A stretch of 64,000 nucleotides of DNA, taken from Microbacterium sp. Leaf159. GTDB taxonomy: Bacteria > Actinomycetota > Actinomycetes > Actinomycetales > Microbacteriaceae. Shown piece after piece: positions 51,975 to 59,463 of this stretch. The translations under genes were made by a program, and so were the position numbers. The stretch is taken from the NCBI RefSeq assembly GCF_001423615.1, contig NZ_LMOU01000002.1:749865-813864 (forward strand). The letters are read 5' to 3'. The stretch's first letter is position 1, and each line of letters begins with the position of its first letter. The notes below the pieces were generated by a model. That model was not told the DNA's origin, did no database searches, and worked only from the letters and a program-made list of their open reading frames with translations.

Positions 51975-52582
51975 TGCTCGCAACTATCGGTTCAGCGATC
52001 GGCCTGTTCGCGGCAACCAACATCGACGACATTGTCGTGCTCACCGTGCTGTTCCTGGCTTCCAGTCGAGGGAAGCCCCGGCCGTGGCAGATCGTCGCGG
52101 GCCAGTATCTCGGGTTCATCACCCTCGTCGTGATCAGCGTGATCGCCGCTCTCGGTCTCACCATCGTTCCGGACGAATGGGTCGGTTTCCTGGGTCTGAT
52201 CCCGCTCGGCATCGGCATCTGGACGCTCATTCGCGGCCTGCGCCGTAACAGCGATGACGATGATGACGACTCCAAGATCACCGCGGTCGGACTATGGGGC
52301 GTCGCAGGGATCACGATCGCCAACGGGGCCGACAACATCTCCCTCTACACGCCGATCTTCCGCACCAGCGCCCCCAGCGACGTCGCGATCATGATCGTCG
52401 TATTCCTGATCCTCGTCGCGGTCTGGTGCGCGGCCGGCCGGCTGATCGGCACCAACAAGGCTGTTACCGAGGGGCTGGAGCGCGTCGAGCACTGGCTCGT
52501 ACCGGCCGTGTTCATCGGCCTGGGCCTGTTCATCCTGATCGAATCTGGGGTCATCGTCCGTCTGATCGAGGTGCTCGCATGA
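51974..52582 (+). CDS. cadD: CadD family cadmium resistance transporter
   Basis: This 202-residue membrane protein with about six helices starts at ATG 51974, sharing a base with the ATPase stop. It begins AIGLFAATNIDDIVVLTVLFLASSRG, the acidic T-N-x-D-D motif of CadD/LysE-superfamily exporters, and contains ADNISLYTPIF. It is thought to export Cd2+. A short run of six aspartates (NSDDDDDDSK) lies in the central loop. It is coupled to the LspA-like gene by 4 bp. Confidence 0.92.
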   Translation: MLATIGSAIGLFAATNIDDIVVLTVLFLASSRGKPRPWQIVAGQYLGFITLVVISVIAALGLTIVPDEWVGFLGLIPLGIGIWTLIRGLRRNSDDDDDDSKITAVGLWGVAGITIANGADNISLYTPIFRTSAPSDVAIMIVVFLILVAVWCAAGRLIGTNKAVTEGLERVEHWLVPAVFIGLGLFILIESGVIVRLIEVLA

Positions 52583-53112
52583 CCTCCTCCCAGTCAGAGG
52601 CTCATCCGCCCGCTGCGCGCAAGCTGTCGTCGACCCGGCGGCGGCAGCTCACTGGTGGAGCGCTCTTGATCGCCGTGGTCGTCGTGCTGATCGATCAGGG
52701 AACCAAGGTGTGGGCCGAAGCGACCCTCACCGACCGTGAGCGCATCCCGCTGATCGGTGACCTGCTGGGTTTGCAGCTCGCCTATAACCCCGGAGCGGCA
52801 TTCTCCTTCGGGGAAGGCTTCACCTGGGTGTTCGCGCTGCTCGCTGTCGCCGCCACGGTCACAGCGATCGTGTTCGCGTTCCGAGTGCAACGCGTGAGAT
52901 GGGCGATCGTCATCGGCGCGCTCGGCGGCGCTTCCGCCTCACACGCAGGCGACCGCCTTTTCCGGGACCCCGGATTCGCCCGTGGTCACGTCGTGGACTT
53001 CCTCGCCTACGGAAACTGGTTCATCGGCAACATCGCCGACATCGTAATCTTCGCCGCAGCGATCACCGGAGCAGTTTTCATGATCCGCGCCGGGGATGAG
53101 AGCACCGAGTGA
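52579..53112 (+). CDS. LspA-like lipoprotein signal peptidase in the cadmium operon
   Basis: This 177-residue membrane aspartyl peptidase has about four helices. LIDQGTKVWAEATL and LAYNPGAAFSFGEG match LspA. The catalytic regions read GGASASHAGDRLFRDPGFARGHVVDFL and NIADIVIF: the two catalytic Asp are kept, but the usual GNLIDR is SHAGDR and FNxAD is GNIAD. It is probably a dedicated paralogue carried with metal-resistance genes rather than the housekeeping enzyme. It may process island lipoproteins, or have another role. Confidence 0.85.
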   Translation: MTSSQSEAHPPAARKLSSTRRRQLTGGALLIAVVVVLIDQGTKVWAEATLTDRERIPLIGDLLGLQLAYNPGAAFSFGEGFTWVFALLAVAATVTAIVFAFRVQRVRWAIVIGALGGASASHAGDRLFRDPGFARGHVVDFLAYGNWFIGNIADIVIFAAAITGAVFMIRAGDESTE

Positions 53113-53186
53113 GATCCGTTGTGCGGTGGTGGGACACCCATCAACTCGCCCTCTACATCGGCGCGATCGCCGTGGGCAGCCGTTGA
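53109..53186 (+). pseudogene. Remnant of an ACR3/BASS-type arsenite permease N-terminus
   Basis: A GTG overlapping the lspA stop by 4 bp opens a 25-codon frame, VRSVVRWWDTHQLALYIGAI, that ends in TGA at 53186. The R-W-x-x-x-H-Q-L-A-L-Y-x-x-A-I pattern is like the start of actinobacterial arsenic-resistance permeases, which often follow such genes. The rest is absent, so this looks like a truncation point of the module. Identification rests on a very short match. Confidence 0.35.
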
Positions 53187-53198
53187 GTGAGTTCACGC

Positions 53199-53351
53199 TT
53201 AGGCAGGCGGGCGGTCGCGATGTAGGCGCAGAGCCACCCACCAGCCGCATCGTCGACAGATGAAAGCGCGATCGTCTCCGAGTGCGTGCAGCTTCTTGCG
53301 TGGCAGATGTCGCCCGCAGCACGTGCACGCAACGTCCTCGTCAGTCGCCAT
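53199..53351 (-). CDS. Small zinc-ribbon protein (50 aa)
   Basis: The 50-residue protein is read from ATG 53351, overlapping the end of the DF-family gene by 11 bp. It contains two Cys pairs, ACTCCGRHLPRKKLH and ICRRCGWW, spaced as a zinc ribbon, and a basic C-terminus. It is probably translationally coupled to the upstream gene. No family name is recognised, and metal binding is inferred from the cysteines. Confidence 0.6.
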   Translation of the reverse strand: MATDEDVACTCCGRHLPRKKLHALGDDRAFICRRCGWWVALRLHRDRPPA

Positions 53352-53652
53352 GAGCGGAGAGCGCCTCTCGAATCTGTTCAACCGTTGGCATCCCGGCCAG
53401 CCCAGCAGGGGTGCTGTAAATACGGCAGGCGAGGTCATTGCTTCGCCCCGACCCCGGAAAGAGATCGTTGCCATCCAGGGTGATCGTGGGGGAGCCCGCG
53501 AACGAGACTGCGCCCGCGTCCTCCTCCGTCCGGATGAGTCGGTAGTGAACCTCCGATTCGTCGTGGCCTGTTTCTCGTAGCGCCTCAGAAACACGACGGC
53601 CAGCCTCAACCCAGCTGGGGCAACCGGCGATATAAAGCAGCTCAATCTCCAC
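53341..53652 (-). CDS. DF family thioredoxin-like (seleno)protein
   Basis: The 103-residue protein opens with IELLYIAGCPSWVEAGRRV; the Cys11 position and the following G-C-P-x-W resemble the thioredoxin-fold DF family, in which this residue can be selenocysteine. FAGSPTITLDGNDLFPG and CRIYSTPAGLAGMPTVEQI complete the pattern. Relatives are carried in mercury and other metal-resistance loci. It is convergent with the cadmium operon and followed by a small zinc-ribbon gene. Confidence 0.82.
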   Translation of the reverse strand: MEIELLYIAGCPSWVEAGRRVSEALRETGHDESEVHYRLIRTEEDAGAVSFAGSPTITLDGNDLFPGSGRSNDLACRIYSTPAGLAGMPTVEQIREALSAHGD

Positions 53653-53700
53653 GACTCAATCATCCTCGACTTCGCTGTTGATGTCGTGCCCGGGCTACCA

Positions 53701-53721
53701 CCGAAAACGATCGTTTACGGC
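53701..53721. repeat. Island-delimiting near-palindrome, copy C
   Basis: One mismatch (G to A at position 17) to copies A and B. It is followed at 53786 by CGAAACCT, as in copy A, and at 53818-53826 by CGTTTTCGG, the exact inverse of its first nine bases. This bounds an element of about 126 bp with perfect 9-bp inverted ends at the right edge of the metal island. Confidence 0.85.
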
Positions 53722-53884
53722 GCACCAGTCTGATCGGCGGTATCCCCGAGCGACACGCCGACAGTCGCCAGCCGGAACTCCCCGCCGAAACCTGATCCGC
53801 CGGAACGTCGGCATCAGCGTTTTCGGCAGGCCACAACGATCACCATCGGCAGAGAACGGCGACCACCTCACCTGCCACCGAACC

Positions 53885-54454
53885 TCAGAGGGCGGCGAGC
53901 AACGTCTCGACGGCTCGGCGCACGCGTGCGGTGCGCACCTCGTCGGGGTTGAAGTCACCCATGAAGACGTTGCCGAGGGCGGCCGAGAGGGTTCCGTCGG
54001 CGACGAGCTCGCAGGTCGCGGCATCCGCCTTCGGGTACTCCGCGGCGGCGAGTTCGGCCAGAGTGGTGCGCGTGCGCCCATACGACTCGGTGAGCACCTC
54101 GGCGATGGCCGGGTTGGTGCGTGAGAGCTCGACGAACCCGAGGACGACCGCGTTCTCGGCATCCGATCGGGTGAACTCCTCGCCGAAGAGATAGTCGAGC
54201 GCGTCGGTGAACGTCACCAGGGTCGACGGCAGGATCGTCAGCGCGCCGGTCTCGTCGGCGAACACGTGCCGGGCGGTGTCGGCGAGGAGCTGATCGCGAT
54301 TGCCGACGAAGTGGCGCACGTGCCCACGCGACATCCCCGCGGCCTCCGCGATGCGGTCGAGCGACGTGCCGGCGATGCCGTGCTCGGCCACGGTCTGCAA
54401 CGTGGCCTCGATGATCTGGTCGCGGCGTTCTGCGGCCACGGTCGGTCGTGCCAT
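53885..54454 (-). CDS. TetR family transcriptional regulator
   Basis: The ATG at 54454, preceded by GGGGGACCG, gives 189 residues. The HTH is RDQIIEATLQTVAEHGIAGTSLDRIAEAAGMSRGHVRHFVGNRDQLL, followed by a helical ligand-binding domain. It is divergent from the CocE-ABC operon, and a 21-bp near-palindrome overlaps the -35 of that operon. It is the likely repressor of the operon, released by a substrate or product of the pathway. Confidence 0.92.
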   Translation of the reverse strand: MARPTVAAERRDQIIEATLQTVAEHGIAGTSLDRIAEAAGMSRGHVRHFVGNRDQLLADTARHVFADETGALTILPSTLVTFTDALDYLFGEEFTRSDAENAVVLGFVELSRTNPAIAEVLTESYGRTRTTLAELAAAEYPKADAATCELVADGTLSAALGNVFMGDFNPDEVRTARVRRAVETLLAAL

Positions 54455-54504
54455 CGGTCCCCCTTTTCCCTGCATCAGCAGGATACATAGATGTTACAAG
54501 TTTT

Positions 54505-54525
54505 TAGTCTAGTCAGACTTGACTA
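54505..54525. promoter_or_regulatory. TetR operator
   Basis: A 21-bp near-palindrome centred on 54515: left arm TAGTCTAGTC and right arm GACTTGACTA, differing from perfect symmetry at one arm position. It overlaps the -35 TTGACT of the divergent hydrolase operon. Confidence 0.75.
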
Positions 54526-54547
54526 TTAACTTCGGCGGACTTACGTT
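54519..54547 (+). promoter_or_regulatory. Promoter of the hydrolase-ABC operon
   Basis: TTGACT (54519-54524), a 17-bp spacer and TACGTT (54542-54547). The -35 lies within the TetR palindrome. The transcript would have a leader of about 45 nt with GAAGGAGAG before ATG 54601. Confidence 0.55.
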
Positions 54548-54600
54548 GTGATTCACCGAGCACCGCGGTCTCCCCGGCGCCGAGGTTCTGAAGGAGAGTC

Positions 54601-56259
54601 ATGACCAGCTACACCCGCATTCCGGCGGAGCCCGAGAGCGATCTCGCACGCCCCGCCCGCGTCCGGATGCGCGACGGCGTGCTGCTCGCGGCGGACGTCT
54701 ACCTCCCCGCCGACGGAGGCGAGAGCGCCGGCGACACGATCCTCATCCGCCTCCCCTACGACAAGAGCGGCAGCTACACCTACATCCCGCTGATCGCCGA
54801 ATACCTGATGGCTCACGGCTACCGCGTGGTCGCTCAGGACGTGCGCGGCAAGTTCCGCTCCGAGGGCGAGGCACTCCTCTTCGTGAACGAGGTGCGAGAC
54901 GGCGAGGACACCCTCGACTGGATCGTGCAGCAGCCCTGGTCGAACGGCCGGGTGGCGATGTGGGGCGACAGCTACTACGGATACACGCAGTGGGCGGCCG
55001 CCGCGAGCGGGCACCCCGCCCTCAAGGCGATCGCACCCCGCGTCACCGGCACCCGCCTCGGTGAACCGGTGCACAAGACTCCCGGCGAGCGCACCTCGAA
55101 CGTCGAGTGGACGATCACCTACCTCTACCCGGTGAGTCACTTCCATGGCAACGACACCTATATGTGGGAGCCCGACTGGACGCGACGCGACTTCGCGGCA
55201 CAGGTCGAGGAGTTCCTCGCCGAAGCCGGCGAGCGCTCGATCTCGTACGACCAGTGGTACCCGCGCCCGGTGCACCTGCCCCGCTTCCCCCTCGGCTCTC
55301 CCTTCGCCGCCCGCTCGGTTCCGGCGCTGCAGACGATCGGCTGGTGGGACAACTGCTCGCCCCTGTCGTGGGCCGACGTCGCCGACATCGCGAAGAACCC
55401 GGCGTGGGCCGCGCACCACCACCTCCGCATCGAGTCGATCGACCACGAGGGCTACGAACTGCTGAGCGACCCCGCCGATCGCGTCGCCGAGCGCACCGAC
55501 GAGCAGCTGCGCGCGCTCCTCCCCCGCACCCTCGACCCGACGCTCGAGTTCTTCGAGGTGTACCTGCGCGGCAACGGGGCTCCCGCCGACATCCCCGCCG
55601 TGCGGTGGAACCTCGCCGGCACGACGGAAGAGCGGACGGATGCGGCGTGGCCGCCCACCGGCATCCGCACCCTCGCACTCATCGCGACCGCCGATGGCGA
55701 GCTGAAAACGGATGCTGTGGCGCAGCCCACCGAGCTGACGTGGACGCACGACCCCGACGACCTCGTGCCGTCGAGCGCCGAGGATGCCTTCTCGTTCCTC
55801 CTCGAGCTTCCCGATGAGGCGCCGATCGGTGACCGCGATGATGTGCTCGTCTTCACGTCCGCTGCAGTCGAGGCCGATGTCGATCTCGCAGGCCCCGTGA
55901 CCGCCACCGCGACCGTCCGCTCGGACGGCCCTGTGATGGATCTGTTCGTCCGACTGCTCGATGTCTCACCAGACGGCACCGCACTGCGCATCGCCCGCGG
56001 GCAACGCCAGGTCACCGGCGCCACAGAACCCGCGGCCCTCGACCTCGACCTCGGTCAGGTCGGGTACCGGCTGCGCGCCGGACACCGCCTTCGGGTGCAC
56101 GTGTCGAGCAGCGACTACCCCGAGTTCGTGCCGCAGACCGGCACGGGCGCCGACCCCTGGGCCTGGGGTCCGACGGCGACGAACCTGCAGCACCTCACGA
56201 TCGGTGGATCCGAAGGCCTCACGATCCACCTTCCCGTCCTGGATGGAGAACTGTCATGA
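54601..56259 (+). CDS. CocE/NonD family hydrolase
   Basis: The 552-residue serine hydrolase has the nucleophile Ser124 in MWGDSYYGYTQ (G-x-S-Y-x-G), an X-Pro dipeptidyl-peptidase-like alpha/beta core and a C-terminal jelly-roll domain (VFTSAAVEADVDLAGPVTATATV, HRLRVHVSSSDYPEF). The family includes cocaine esterase, glutaryl-7-ACA acylase and alpha-amino-acid ester hydrolases. There is no signal peptide, so it acts on an imported ester or amide. It leads the operon, and a DUF3237 gene overlaps its stop. Confidence 0.92.
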   Translation: MTSYTRIPAEPESDLARPARVRMRDGVLLAADVYLPADGGESAGDTILIRLPYDKSGSYTYIPLIAEYLMAHGYRVVAQDVRGKFRSEGEALLFVNEVRDGEDTLDWIVQQPWSNGRVAMWGDSYYGYTQWAAAASGHPALKAIAPRVTGTRLGEPVHKTPGERTSNVEWTITYLYPVSHFHGNDTYMWEPDWTRRDFAAQVEEFLAEAGERSISYDQWYPRPVHLPRFPLGSPFAARSVPALQTIGWWDNCSPLSWADVADIAKNPAWAAHHHLRIESIDHEGYELLSDPADRVAERTDEQLRALLPRTLDPTLEFFEVYLRGNGAPADIPAVRWNLAGTTEERTDAAWPPTGIRTLALIATADGELKTDAVAQPTELTWTHDPDDLVPSSAEDAFSFLLELPDEAPIGDRDDVLVFTSAAVEADVDLAGPVTATATVRSDGPVMDLFVRLLDVSPDGTALRIARGQRQVTGATEPAALDLDLGQVGYRLRAGHRLRVHVSSSDYPEFVPQTGTGADPWAWGPTATNLQHLTIGGSEGLTIHLPVLDGELS

Positions 56260-56690
56260 CTGCTCCCACCGCTCTGCCCGAGCCGATCCTCGAGTACGCC
56301 TTCGAGATCCGAGTCGACGTCGACACCGACATCCACCTGGGTCGTGGCCCGCATGAGGTGCTCGCCTTCACCCCCATCACCGGCGGCACCGTCGACGGCC
56401 CGCTGCTGCGCGGCACCGTGATCGCCGGCGGCGGCGACTGGTCGGTCGAGCGCGACGGCACCTTCCAACTCGAAGCGCGCTACCTGCTGCGAGCCGACGA
56501 CGGTGCGGCGATCGACATCCTCAACCGCGGCTACTACCGCGAAGAACCAGACGGCACGTCCTACTTCCGCACCGCTCCCGTCTTCCAGACCGACGCACCG
56601 GCGCACAGCTGGCTGAGCCGCAATCAGTTCATCGGCCTGGCCCGCGACGAAGACGAGCAGATCTGCATCCGCGTCTACGTCGTCAGATGA
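56256..56690 (+). CDS. DUF3237 domain protein (first copy)
   Basis: The 144-residue protein consists of one DUF3237 beta-barrel: PILEYAFEIRVDVDTDIHLGRGP, FTPITGGTVDGPLLRGTVIAGGGDWSVERDG, ILNRGYYREEPDG and SWLSRNQFIGLARDEDEQICIRVYVV. It is cytoplasmic. Its paralogue at 62032 lies beyond the ABC genes. The family function is unsettled. It overlaps the hydrolase stop by 4 bp. After its stop codon a Pro-Ala-rich repeat continues in the same reading frame. Confidence 0.88.
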   Translation: MTAPTALPEPILEYAFEIRVDVDTDIHLGRGPHEVLAFTPITGGTVDGPLLRGTVIAGGGDWSVERDGTFQLEARYLLRADDGAAIDILNRGYYREEPDGTSYFRTAPVFQTDAPAHSWLSRNQFIGLARDEDEQICIRVYVVR

Positions 56691-56700
56691 GTCGCAGCAC

Positions 56701-56790
56701 CCGCACTGACCGCACCACCTGCACTGCCTGAACCACCCGCACTCCCTGCACCAACCGCTCCACCAGCACTGCCTGCACCACCACTCCTGG
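56701..56790 (+). repeat. Degenerate 18-bp tandem repeat in the DUF3237-ABC gap
   Basis: Units CCGCACTGACCGCACCAC (56701), CTGCACTGCCTGAACCAC (56719), CCGCACTCCCTGCACCAA (56737) and CCGCTCCACCAGCACTGC (56755), then a partial unit. In the frame of the preceding gene it would read as a PALxAP-type repeat, but a TGA separates them. The rest of the 145-bp gap holds the leader of the binding-protein gene. Confidence 0.8.
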
Positions 56791-56835
56791 CGGGGTCGAC
56801 GACGCCCCCGCTGCACGCACCTGAGAGGACCCGAC

Positions 56836-58485
56836 ATGACCCGCACCACCCGACGCCGACTCGTCGCCGCCGCCGCCCTGGCGACAGCGACCGTTCTCGC
56901 CGCCACCGCCTGCGCTCCGCGCACCGGCACGACCGACTCCTCACCGGAGAAGATCGACGCCTCCTCCCTCGTCACCGCGCTGCCCGCAGCCACCACCGCC
57001 GTCGATGAGGTCACCTGGGCGGTCGTCGAGGGCGAGCCTCAGACGCTCGACCCCTCGTCATCGGCCAACATCATCATCCCGAACCTCTGCGACAGCCTGC
57101 TCACGGTCGAACCCGACTTCACTCTGGAGTCCGGCATCGCCGAGAAGGCCGAGTGGGTCGATCCGGTGACCTTCGAGATCACCGTCCGAGACGGCGTCAC
57201 TTTCTGGGACGGCACCCCCGTCACCGCGGCGGATGTCGCCTACAGCCTCGAGCGCAACCGCACTCCCGCGTCGCAGTGGTACGCCGCCTTCGCACTGATC
57301 TCGAGCATCGAGACCTCGGGCGACGACACCGTGATCGTGCACTTCACGGCACCCGACACCACGTTCCGCGACGCGCTCGGAGGCGGAGGCGGCGCCGTCA
57401 TGAGCAAGGCCTTCGGCGACACCGTCGGTCAGGATCTCGGCACCTCCGGCGGAGGCCTGATGTGCGCCGGTCCGTACGAGCTCGACGAGTGGCAGCCCGG
57501 TACCGAGATCTCGGTCACGGCGAACCCGGACTACTGGAACGGTGCGCCGCTCACCGAGCGCATCCGCTTCGTCTTCGTCACCGACGGGGCCACTCTCACC
57601 TCGGCTCTCACGGCCGGAGAGATCGACGGAGCATTCAATGTGCCCCCGGGGTCGCGTCAGAGCTTCGAAGCAGAAGACGGCGAGGGCCGCCTGATCGCCG
57701 GACCCTCCACCGCGTCGTACAGCTTCGGTCCGACCTCCGCCGACAGCGCCGCCGCCGACCCGCGGGTGCGCCAGGCGCTGAGCCTCGCGATCGACCGCAG
57801 CGTCTACATCGACACCGTGCTGCAGGGCCTCGGCGAGGTGCAGAAGACGATCGTCCCGCCGTTCGTGTGGAGCGGCATGGAGGCGAAGGACACCTACCAG
57901 GATGCCTACGACGCTCTCCCCTCCCCCGAGGTCGACCTCGATGCGGCCAAGGAGCTGATCGCCGAATCCGGCATCGACACCTCGGTGCCGCTGGTGCTGG
58001 CTGTTCCTGCCGGCGCCAAGGAGTTCTCGCAGACGGCATCCATCGTCCAGAGCGCGGCGAAGGACATCGGCCTCACGGTCACGATCGACGAGCGTCAGCC
58101 TGCCGACTTCGGGGCGCTCTTCTACACCCCTGAGCTGCGCGACGGCATCGACTTCGTCGCCACCACCGGCTACCTCGAGGTTCCCGGCGTGCTCGGCTAC
58201 CCGCAGCTGTTCATGCTGCCGGCCGAGATCGGCGGCATCTTCAACTGGTCGGGCTACGCGAACGACGAGGTGACGGCCGACCTCCAGGCGGCACGCACCG
58301 CGACGGATGCCACGACCGCGGCCGACGCGTTCGTGAGCGCTCAGGAGATCTTCGCCCCCGATCAGCTGCAGGTCACCCTCGCCGGGGCGTACCAGCTCAC
58401 CTACCTGTCTGACGACCTCACAGGCATCACCACCTCTGTCGCGATCTACAGCTCCCCCTGGGCGCTGCACCTCGGCGGCGAGTGA
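56836..58485 (+). CDS. Peptide-type ABC substrate-binding lipoprotein (SBP family 5)
   Basis: The 549-residue exported protein has a basic signal peptide and a lipobox at AATAC (Cys26, weak at position -3). SBP_bac_5 features are VTWAVVEGEPQTLDPSSSANIIIPNLCDSLL, VTFWDGTPVTAADVAYSLERNR, DPRVRQALSLAIDRSVYIDTVLQGL and a long C-terminal lobe. It should capture a peptide, glycoside or other small organic ligand for the two permeases. ATG 56836 is preceded by GAGAGGACCCGAC. Confidence 0.94.
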   Translation: MTRTTRRRLVAAAALATATVLAATACAPRTGTTDSSPEKIDASSLVTALPAATTAVDEVTWAVVEGEPQTLDPSSSANIIIPNLCDSLLTVEPDFTLESGIAEKAEWVDPVTFEITVRDGVTFWDGTPVTAADVAYSLERNRTPASQWYAAFALISSIETSGDDTVIVHFTAPDTTFRDALGGGGGAVMSKAFGDTVGQDLGTSGGGLMCAGPYELDEWQPGTEISVTANPDYWNGAPLTERIRFVFVTDGATLTSALTAGEIDGAFNVPPGSRQSFEAEDGEGRLIAGPSTASYSFGPTSADSAAADPRVRQALSLAIDRSVYIDTVLQGLGEVQKTIVPPFVWSGMEAKDTYQDAYDALPSPEVDLDAAKELIAESGIDTSVPLVLAVPAGAKEFSQTASIVQSAAKDIGLTVTIDERQPADFGALFYTPELRDGIDFVATTGYLEVPGVLGYPQLFMLPAEIGGIFNWSGYANDEVTADLQAARTATDATTAADAFVSAQEIFAPDQLQVTLAGAYQLTYLSDDLTGITTSVAIYSSPWALHLGGE

Positions 58486-58515
58486 GTCGTCAGAGACCAC
58501 GGAACGGACCACATC

Positions 58516-59463
58516 ATGATCAGGACGTTGCTCGGCAAGCTGGGCGGTCTCACGCTCACGCTCTTCCTCGCCAGCGTCGTCATCTTCTCGGCGCTGCTGC
58601 TCACGCCGGGAGACCCGGTGACGGCACTGGCGGGCGGAGCACGTCCGACCCCGGAGCTCATCGCGGCGATCCGCGCGGAGTACCGGCTGGATGACCCGGT
58701 CTGGCTGCAGTACCTCCACTGGCTCGGCGGTGTCGTCACCGGCGACTTCGGTCGATCGTTCGTCTACAAGACGGATGTCGCCGAGCTCGTGGGGGCCCGG
58801 TTCGCGGTGACGTTCCAGCTGGTGCTGCTGACCACCGCACTCATCGCGGTGTTCGGCCTCGGCTCCGGCATCCTCGCCGCCGTCCGCGGCCGCCGCACCG
58901 ACATGGTGGTCTCGGTCACGACCTCACTCGGCATGGCGCTGCCGACGTTCATCGTGGCGATCCTGCTGATCTGGATCTTCGCCACCTCGCTCGGCTGGTT
59001 CCCCACGTTCGGCGCGGGCGAGGAGGGCCTCGATCGGCTCTGGCATCTGGTGCTTCCTGCGGTGTCGCTCGCGCTGATGTTCATCGCGTACATCAGCCGG
59101 GTGACCCGCAGCGCGCTGGTCGCCCAGCTGCACTCCGAGCACGTCGAGACGGCCCGCGTCCGCGGCATCCCGTGGGGCCGTGTCTTCCGCAGGCATGTCT
59201 TCCACAACGCGGCCCCGCAGATCCTGGCGATCTCAGGAACGACGATCGCGGGGCTGTTCGCCGCCTCGGCCATCGCCGAACAGGCCTTCGGACTCGGCGG
59301 AATCGGGTCGCTGCTCACCGAGGCCGCTGCCCGCAAGGATCTGCCGGTCGTGCAGGTCGTCTCATTGCTGCTCGTCGCCCTGTTCGTCGTGCTCAACGCG
59401 ATCGCCGACCTTCTGGCCGCCGCGATCGACCCCGACACCGCGGGAACCCGGAGGAACGCATGA
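58516..59463 (+). CDS. ABC transporter permease (DppB type)
   Basis: The 315-residue permease with six helices has the BPD_transp_1 coupling loop VETARVRGIPWGRVFRRHVFHNAAPQI and the N-terminal LLTPGDPVTALAGGARPTPELIAAIRAEYRLDDPVWLQYLHWLGGVVTGDFGRSFVYKTDV region characteristic of DppB/OppB. It pairs with the DppC-type permease, whose ATG overlaps its stop. It is 30 bp after the binding-protein gene. Confidence 0.95.
   Translation: MIRTLLGKLGGLTLTLFLASVVIFSALLLTPGDPVTALAGGARPTPELIAAIRAEYRLDDPVWLQYLHWLGGVVTGDFGRSFVYKTDVAELVGARFAVTFQLVLLTTALIAVFGLGSGILAAVRGRRTDMVVSVTTSLGMALPTFIVAILLIWIFATSLGWFPTFGAGEEGLDRLWHLVLPAVSLALMFIAYISRVTRSALVAQLHSEHVETARVRGIPWGRVFRRHVFHNAAPQILAISGTTIAGLFAASAIAEQAFGLGGIGSLLTEAAARKDLPVVQVVSLLLVALFVVLNAIADLLAAAIDPDTAGTRRNA

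Larger units (their letters stand above)
44311..53721. other. Metal-resistance island in two repeat-bounded modules
   Basis: Three copies of the 21-bp repeat (44311, 49502, 53701) separate a copper module, all on the minus strand, from a cadmium/lead module, mostly on the plus strand. The GGATGC word common in the host genes is nearly absent here, which suggests foreign origin. No integrase, transposase or tRNA gene is present, so the mobility mechanism is unknown. Confidence 0.6.

Noticed and set aside
53353..53663. Longer N-terminal extension of the zinc-ribbon protein
   Set aside because: The extension is just another frame of the DF-family gene with Arg/Ser-rich sequence; the conserved-looking part begins at ATG 53351.
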